Below the pieces are notes generated by a model that ran no database searches, was not told the DNA's origin, and was given only the letters and a program-made list of their open reading frames with translations. DNA of 64,000 nucleotides, from the NCBI GenBank assembly GCA_963682025.1, contig OY821521.1, positions 192,448,575 to 192,512,574 on the forward strand, read 5' to 3'. Origin of the DNA: Cordilura impudica (lineage: Eukaryota > Arthropoda > Insecta > Diptera > Scathophagidae). The position numbers were made by a program, and so were the translations under genes. Shown piece after piece: positions 57,432 through 64,000 of this stretch; the first letter of the stretch is position 1; each line of letters begins with the position of its first letter.

Positions 57432-57790
57432 ACGAAATTCGAGCGCAAATTCTAGGAAATTTTATTTTTTGATTACCTAAAGTCCCTTAAGGTATGCTAG
57501 TCAATTATAGCCAATTCACAAACCAACACAAAAAACAAACTCATTTTTATTACAAACACATTAACAAATTTAATTAACACACACATAGCATTGTATAGCT
57601 TTATGTATGTGTTATAACAACTTAAAATGCAATTTACTCAAAATAAAGGAAAAAGTTTAAAAATCTGTAAACCTGCAAATCGGCTAAAAAGAAATACCTT
57701 TCAAATAATATACGTTTGGTCAAAATCGGGATAAAACGGTAGAACAAAACATTGGTCACAAGAAATCGCCTAGCCTATTAATATTTAAGA
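57432..57790 (-). mobile_element. family C short Helitron, copy C3 (both termini damaged)
   Basis: In reverse complement it follows C1 from AATATTAATAGGCTAGGCGA through TTGCGCTCGAATTTC. The TCTGCTAG end is missing and the 5' TC is altered (TCTTAAATATTAATAGG). Confidence 0.75.
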
Positions 57791-60165
57791 GTATTTATTT
57801 AAACCTTAGCTACAATTTTGCTGAAGAATGAATTGAGAAATCGTCAATGGTTTTTGAGTTACAGCTGAAACACTAAGCGAGCAAATATCAAGTTAAAATA
57901 TAAAAGAAAATATATTAGAACGCCAAACGCATTAGAGGTTTTGCTATACTGGCTTAGTACTTTCAGCCTGACTTGGAATTTCTCAGCCCTCAGACAAAGA
58001 CCCCGAAAATGTTCCACAGTATTATTAGATATGAGAAACTGATATCAATCTGTGATTAATAGACTACAACGTAGTATGGTACCCTACGCTTTTAAATTTG
58101 TTTCTGTTCTGTTTGGAATTCTGGAATGCAGTTATAATTTCCTTTATTTAAAATGTAATTAATAATTTCTATTTAGAGCTTATTTAGTTAGAGTAAGAAG
58201 TTTATAATAAAAAGATGCAATCGATTTGAAATTTTCATTTTTATTTTTATATTTCATTTAAACCCCCAAAAGTTTCTCACTGCCACGAGATAATAACGAA
58301 ACTTCGAACACACAAATATTACTTTGAAACTTTAATTTCGTTAGAAATTCTATATTCCTTTATCAGTTCCTATTATAATTTTTGTTTTGCAAGAATATTA
58401 AAAATTAAAGAAATAAAACGAAAAATATCACACCAAACTTTAATGACCTATAGCTCGTTTTCACGCTTTAGCCATTTGGAAGACAACCAAAAACTTCAAT
58501 CACATCTATTATTATTATTTTTTTTTTTTGTTTTGTTCAAAGAACCAAGCACAAAAATAAACTTGGGAAAACGTGATATTGCACTTAGATAAAAAACACA
58601 AGAAGACTTCACCAAAAAAAAAACTAAAAAAATAAAATTTTATCTAACGATATTATAGCAAAAATTTATGGGTATAACAGCATTTTAAAAATTTAAATAA
58701 TTTATTTAATGAATTTTTGCAAATTATTTTCCATATAAAAAAAACTTGGTTTATGAAAAAACAAATACTGGCATTATTTTTAAACATAAAGCATATTTTT
58801 AGGTGTTTTGTTTGTTGTTGTTATTGTTGTTGTTGTTAACCAAGTCTACACAAATATTGATTTATATCATAACACAAATTTTCATAAATTTTTATTTTTC
58901 TATTATTTCACAAACATTTTGCTAAAGTCAATAAATCATTTTATTCACAGCATTTTAACTAACACATAGACACCCAGAAACAATTGCTAACAACCAACGG
59001 CAAAAATGGTATGACAATGTATAGAAATTAATGGAATAAAAAAAATCTGGTAATAAGGATTTCATATTAAAAAAAATATTTATACTTTACAGCTCTTAAG
59101 ACCATAATATATAATAACTCAACATTTTTAGATTCAATTCAATATAACATTTAGCTTAAAATCATAAGACCTTTTTATTGTCGTCGTTTGTATATAACAT
59201 TATTATACTAAAAACATAATAGATCTCTAAAATTGTTTTGTAGTCCAACAGGCATAAATTTTTATATCACTTTTTTCGTATTTCATACTGTTACTGGGTG
59301 CTGAACTCTCTACCTGCTATCTGCTATACTTACGTACGTACTAACTACATACATCAATATATATATATACAATTTTATTCAATTACATGTAAATAAAACT
59401 TTTGCCATTGCTTGGCTATAAATTTTCTGACTAAAAAAGGTTACTTCCAACCATAAACCCATCGAGTCTATATTTCTATATAAATGTTTATAACTAAAAA
59501 GTATGTAGTAAAGCCCAGCTGAGCGGCATGCTGGATTAAGGCACATAACAGCAATAATATCATTTAAAATACACACACACACACACACTAAACACATTTT
59601 TGTAGGGTCTGAGAAATAACTAGAAAGAGTACTCATTGGAGTAATGTGGTTTTGATAAAGAAGTGATTTATAGAAGGTAATTAAATGTATAAATTGTTAA
59701 CAATAGAAATTAATTTTTATGTTGGTAAGTTAAAAAGAGTTACAAATGAAAAAAACTAATTAAGAAAATTTAATAGAATTGAAGCCTTAAAGTAGGCCAT
59801 GATTTATAAAGATAATGAATACCTTAAAGTAGGTTTGAATTTTATTTAATTTAATGGAAGATTCTCAATATAAAAAGAAACGAATTTATAAATGTTAGAG
59901 AAATTATAGAAAAGTTTTGGTTGAAAATTTTTTCAATAAAAATGAAGTCTTTAAAATCTTAAAAATTTAAATGAAGAAAAAATGTTTTGTTTTTAATTTT
60001 ATAATGAAAAAAAAATATTTTTTGTAAGTTTTTTCAACAAAAAAAAAATTAATAAATGTTTTCAGAAATAGACTGTTACATATAAACAAAACATTACCAG
60101 AAAACCTCAATTTTTAGTATATTTTTTGGAAGACAATTTTCCTAAAAAAAATTATATATAAAACA
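57791..60165. other. unassigned region with simple repeats
   Basis: (TTG)n-type tract at about 58811-58838 and (AC)n at about 59571-59589. No other repeat, RNA gene or coding signal is supported. Confidence 0.5.
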
Positions 60166-60665
60166 ATTAACAAAATTATAGTCGGTATAGACTGTCTATG
60201 CGATACCCTATACCATGCGCTTAGAGATCCTATCTCTTAGATCCAACTAATTGTATATAGAAAATAAGCATAAACGAAATTTGAGTGGACGGTTTATTAA
60301 TTTTTTTTCTTTCGGATATGAAAAAGTTCGAATAGGATGCCATATTTATATGGGGGCTAGGTCGAAAATGGACCAATCCCGACCATATTGGGTAAGGTCA
60401 CTTATTTTTTGCAAAAAAAAATATATACCAAACTTGAGGATAAGGGGCCTATGACTAAGAATTGTTCTATACGCCTTATTTTTGCACTAATGATAAATGG
60501 ATGATAATTTTTATTTTTATATTATGACGATTTAAGTTGATATCATAGGAGTCATTTGTATGGGGACTAGGCCTGAACATGAACCGATTTTCACCTATTT
60601 CAATAGCGTTCATCCTATCAGCGGTAGAAGCTTATAGATTAAATTAAATAAAAATCTATGTTCTT
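60166..60665 (-). mobile_element. family A element, copy A6 (diverged, 5' end missing)
   Basis: AAATTATAGTCGGTATAGAC with a decayed palindrome, GATACCCTATACCATGCG, the GGATATGAAAAAGTTCG and ATATGGGGGCTAGGTC landmarks, then a decayed region up to GCGTTCATCCTATCAGCGG. Confidence 0.7.
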
Positions 60666-60754
60666 ATTCCGCTTTAAGACTTATTAAATTAATAACCTAA
60701 CCCATTAAAACAAAATTTTTAGTAAAACTCTTTCTTTCCATATGCATATGAGTT

Positions 60755-61345
60755 TTGAATATGCCCGTGACTGTGCGTGACTTTGCGTGACTATTTTAAA
60801 ATTAATCTTTGGCCACAACAAGACTATGGACAAAGTTTCAGACCCATCGGATGAGGGGAAGTGGGGTTTTAATCTCTCCGTGACTGTGCGTGATTATGTC
60901 AAAGTTAATCTTTTCTCACAGCAAGTCTATCGACCAACCTGGTCGGATAAGGAAAAATGGGTTTTAAATCACTCCGTGACTGTTCGTGACTATGCGTGAC
61001 TGCGCGTGACTATGTCGAAGTTGATCTTTCTTGATAGCAAGTATATTGACCAATTTTCAGATCGGTCGGCTGAGGGTAAATGACATTTAGATCACTCCGT
61101 GACTGTGCGTGACCATGCGTGACTGCGGTCAAAGTTAATCTTTTTTTCACAGCAAATGTATGGACCAAGATTGAGATCGATCGGATAAGGGGAAATGACA
61201 TTTAGACCATTCCGTGACTGTGCGTGACTACCCCAAAATTAATCTGTAGTCACGACAAGACTATGGGCCAAGTTTCAGACCAATTGGATAAGGGGGAATG
61301 GGGTCCACCCATGGCAGACAGACAGACAGACAGAGAGAGAGTAAA
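60755..61345 (+). repeat. GTGACTGTGCGTGAC minisatellite with GACA tail
   Basis: About five diverged units of 95-125 bp, each with CCGTGACTGTGCGTGAC, AAAGTTAATCTTT, a CACAGCAAG-like segment and TCGGATAAGGGG. Ends at CCATGGCAGACAGACAGACA followed by GAGAGAGAG. Its last unit matches (inverted) 34610-34770. Confidence 0.8.
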
Positions 61346-61379
61346 AGAAGAAGAGTTAAAAGAAAGAGTTTGAAGAGGA

Positions 61380-61592
61380 AATTTTTTTTCTTACGAAACT
61401 AACTTTTTTTAATAACTTTTTTTTAAAGTATATTTTCAAAAAAGGATATATTAAAAGAAAATCTTTTTTGATACCCTTTTTTATTGTTCAATTTTTAAAA
61501 AGTTCCTTTTATCAAAAAAGTTCTTTTATTAAAAGAGTTAATTTTATTAAAAAATTATTTTTCTTACAAAGTAGCTGTTATTAGAAAAGTTT
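61380..61592. repeat. satellite F, inverted copy (outer part)
   Basis: The reverse complement reads TCTAATAACAGCTACTTTGT, TTAACTCTTTTAATAAAAG, and TTTTTTGAAAATATACTT with AGTTAGTTTCGTAAGAA, matching 3483-3580 and, beyond A1, 4367-4470. Confidence 0.7.
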
Positions 61593-61785
61593 TCTATAAT
61601 ATTAATAGGCTAGGCGATTTTTTGTGACTAATGTTTTGTTCCACCGTTTTATCCCGATTTTGATCAAACGTATATTAATTTAAAGGTATTTCTTTTTAGC
61701 CGATTTGCAGATTTAAATTTTTTTAAATTTTTTTTCCTTATTTTGAGTAAATTGCATTTAAAGTTGCTACTAACACATACATTAA
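61593..61785 (+). mobile_element. family C short Helitron, copy C5 (5' half)
   Basis: Starts TCTATAATATTAATAGGC and follows C4 through TATTTCTTTTTAGCCGATTT to CTACTAACACATACAT, where it stops. The 3' half with hairpin and CTAG is missing. Confidence 0.7.
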
Positions 61786-62086
61786 TTATAAAAGTGCTAT
61801 TTTTTTAAAAAGATCATTTGCATAATTAAAAATTCTCGTATTTATTTAAATGCTTCCTTTTTAAAATATTTTATGTGTACCTAATTTTTTAAATAAAGGT
61901 CCATTTTCAAAAAAAGGTATATTATTTAAAAAAGTTATCTCTGAAGTACCTTTCTGAAAAAAGTACCTTGTTAATATGTACATATTTATAAAAAAGTGCA
62001 TTTATTTTAAAAGGTACCTCCTCCTATGAAAATAAATTTTTTTTTTATTACTTCTGTTTTCAAAAAGTATCGTTTTCAAAAAAGTA
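61786..62086. repeat. satellite F, inverted copy (inner part, Helitron 2 flank)
   Basis: The reverse complement matches 3161-3480 with landmarks GAGGAGGTACC, CAGAAAGGTACTTC, ATATACCTTTTTTTGAAAAT and CGAGAATTTTT. Its last bases, AAAAAAGTA, directly flank Helitron 2, as their counterpart flanks Helitron 1. Confidence 0.75.
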
Positions 62087-63046
62087 TCTCCATATGTAAA
62101 AGAGAGTGACGTTAGTTACTACGCTTATAACTCGAGAACGTCTGGACCGATTTCGATGATTGACACCAATTCGGACAAGTCTCCGCTGAAGCCAGAAGAA
62201 TACTCAAGAAAATTGTGGAAAATTTCCCGAAAAAAAATTATGAACGAAACTCATTTCCCCATACATTTTGTATGGAGCGATTTTACAACGCCATCTTAAC
62301 TCAAGAACCCATAAAAACGAACTTTATTTCAAATGCTGGTTCCGGTATTGCGAGTAGATGGCGTTGTGTGCATCAACTTCTGACAGCTGATTGATTTGAA
62401 TAGTTTATCAAATTTTTATCAGCTTTAGACAGTAATTGTAATACAATTTGATTAAATACATTGTTTTGAAACGATTTTTTGTGAATTTGCGATTACCAGC
62501 GAAAAGTGATTTCATTGAGGTGCGTTCCGTTTGATGAAGTACACATTGTATATGGTTATGTTCTTTGTGATTGCGTGCTCTTCGCCAATAAACCCAAACG
62601 TTAATTTCGGATTGTGCAATTAATTTCTAGGTGGATTAGTTTGAAAATCAATTCGAATTCGCTGTTCATTTAATTATGATTGATCATTTGGTGTGGAATT
62701 CCATTTTCAAACGGTAAGTTGCCAAGGAACATGTTCATTTTGTGTGGTTATGACATTTGAGCACATGTTTCATGTTTTGTGTGTTCATTTCTCAGTGTAA
62801 TTCACAATGGCGCGAGCCAGGACATCTAATCTTTCGCATCGAACCAGAAATGCAAATAGAGTTCGGAATATCGCCTATCAATTGACGACGGATGAACAAG
62901 AAATCGCTCGAGAACAGCGCCGTATTAGTATGGCCCGACTTCGTGCATCACAAACACAATAAGAAAGACAGGCGGCAAATGAAACGGCTCAGTTAACAAT
63001 GAGAAATCGTCGGGTAAATCAAACAACTCAACAACGTTATAATCTA

Positions 63047-63772
63047 TGTGTTTTATGTCGTTATCTATAATATTAATAGGCTAGGCGATTTCTGGTGACT
63101 GATGTTTTGTTCTACCGTTTTGTCCCGATTTTGACCAAACATATATTATTTGAAAGGTATTTCTTTTTAGCAGATTTGCAGATTTACAGATTTTTAAATT
63201 TTTTCGTTTATTTTGAGTACATTGCAATTAAAGTTGCTACTAACACATACATAAAATTATACAATGCTATGTGTGTGTTTATTAAATTTGTTAATGTGTT
63301 TGTAATAAAAATGAGTTTGTCATATGTGTTGATTTGTGAATTGGCTATAATTGATAAGCATACCTTTAGGGTCTGTATTTAATGAAAAAATAAAATTTCC
63401 TAGAATTTGCACTCGAATTTCCAGGGCTGGAATCTGCTAGTGTTGTATAAAAACAAGGAAAAATGTTTTAACATTAAATGTGAAAAATTGACTAAGAGAT
63501 TATATGTAAGTTATATGTTTTTCCAAGAGTGTCTAATAATCATATTGTTGATGTTTTGCTAAATATTATCCCTTTATATATCTATGTCGTTGCCAGATCT
63601 AATAAATTATAGTATCCCTGAAAAAGTTGGAAAAAATCCCAACGAAACGTAGGATGAAATAAATAAATAAATAATCTTTTATTTACATTTATTATGACCT
63701 TAAAAGCCCATTAGAAGAATTTCTAAATATATCAAAAAAATACAATAAAAAAAAGGTCGACAAAAAACTGAA
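63047..63772 (+). mobile_element. insertion within Helitron 2 (unclassified, contains C4)
   Basis: Flanked by GTTATAATCTA (63036-63046) and GTTGATAATCTA (63773-63784); copy 1 has a single GTGATAATCTA there, so this looks like a target duplication of about 11 bp. The insert carries family C copy C4 and, near 63613-63680, CCCTGAAAAAGTTGG...CCCAACGAAACGTAGG followed by an (AAAT)n tract, which resembles a retroelement 3' end. Confidence 0.6.
63064..63440 (+). mobile_element. family C short Helitron, copy C4
   Basis: A^TCTATAATATTAATAGGC to TCTGCTAG^T, with the pre-terminal segment GCACTCGAATTTCCAGGGC, a decayed hairpin. No coding capacity. Confidence 0.85.
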
Positions 63773-64000
63773 GTTGATAATCTAAATCAACGCATAAGAT
63801 GAAGTGCTTCACGTGTTGATTTGAATCGAGTAGCTTTTCATTATGATTGCAGAATTGACTACAGCACGCATCCTTCCGTTCAAATTGGCGCAATGGAGGT
63901 TGCGTGCAACACTTGCGGTGCATTGAATTAGTTTTTTAGAGCAAGAAGGCTGAAGATATATAGTAATGACGGCGACAAATATTAATTTATATTTGCATTT

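Larger units (their letters stand above)
62807..63930 (+). pseudogene. truncated Helitron N-terminal protein, copy 2 (early stop, interrupted)
   Basis: The ATG at 62807 opens MARARTSNLSHRTRNANR, and the frame runs 51 codons to a stop at 62960-62962, where copy 1 has a Glu-Glu continuation (CAA-GAA in place of CAA-TAA). In-frame sequence resumes to about 63046, is broken by the 63047-63772 insertion and continues at 63780 with LNQRIR-like sequence, THPSVQIGAMEVACNTCGAL, then a stop. The Cys-x-x-Cys near the end fits the region before the Helitron Rep domain, which is deleted exactly as in copy 1. Non-functional. It is the better guide to the original start codon. Confidence 0.75.
62087..64000 (+). 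mobile_element. Helitron copy 2 (runs off the window), interrupted by an insertion
   Basis: Starts A^TCTCCATATGTAAAAGAGAG at 62087 and follows the reverse complement of copy 1 through the 5' region and N-terminal coding sequence. It is interrupted at about 63047-63772 and continues to the window end without reaching CTAG. It lacks the hAT-like insertion found in copy 1. Confidence 0.85.

Noticed and set aside
60787..60999. 70-codon frame across the GTGACTGTGCGTGAC minisatellite
   Set aside because: Repeat-derived; unit length varies so the frame is not maintained between units.

Overview
The window is AT-rich eukaryotic DNA with no intact gene that I can support. It is built almost entirely of transposable-element copies, fold-back elements and satellite arrays. 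Transposase and reverse-transcriptase remnants (Helitron, Tc1-like, piggyBac-like, Jockey/CR1-like LINEs), short interspersed elements carrying GTCC microsatellites, and the general repeat style suggest a higher fly (Diptera, perhaps a calyptrate). That is an inference from repeat types, not from a host gene. It looks like gene-poor intergenic, intronic or heterochromatic DNA.

Layout. 1-4,575: a satellite interrupted by a Helitron (193-3160, minus), which is itself interrupted by a long-TIR hAT-like element (1428-3151); then element A1 and more satellite. 4,586-5,595: a 1 kb fold-back element. 5,864-6,180: a LINE relic. 6,711-10,807: a composite Helentron-like element (family B) holding a MITE and a family A copy. 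10,808-13,600: a satellite of about 186 bp units. 14,388-14,817: a hAT-type MITE with a perfect 8-bp target duplication. 15,060-16,205: a LINE. 16,274-17,030: a Tc1-like pseudogene. 18,041-20,505: an 18-bp-based satellite with longer-range repeats. 20,527-21,326: a second fold-back. 22,874-28,442: family A, C and E copies and a second family B copy containing a deleted piggyBac-like element (26,530-28,319). 28,566-30,180: a LINE. 31,044-33,669: an inverted pair of family E around a family A copy. 34,485-35,187: a second long-TIR element. 35,400-37,830: diverged repeats with a LINE 3' end and a short Helitron. 37,880-41,905: a LINE split by a family A copy. 44,150-52,740: AAAAT-type satellite enclosing about eight nearly identical 485-bp repeats (46,612-50,755). 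54,590-56,790: the GGTAC-type satellite on the other strand. 60,166-64,000: family A, a minisatellite, and an inverted copy of the left-end satellite plus Helitron.

Three relationships tie the window together. (1) Its two ends are inverted copies of one unit: satellite plus Helitron at the same site. (2) The 370-bp family C elements share the TCTGCTAG terminus with the large Helitron and look like its non-autonomous passengers. (3) Families A and B share a 5' start (TATACCCT), inverted subterminal motifs, a 3' hairpin and a CTTACTTGTTTT end, which is the architecture of DINE/Helentron-type elements. Several nested insertions can be ordered in time from interrupted sequences. All calls come from reading the sequence by eye; percent identities were not computed.
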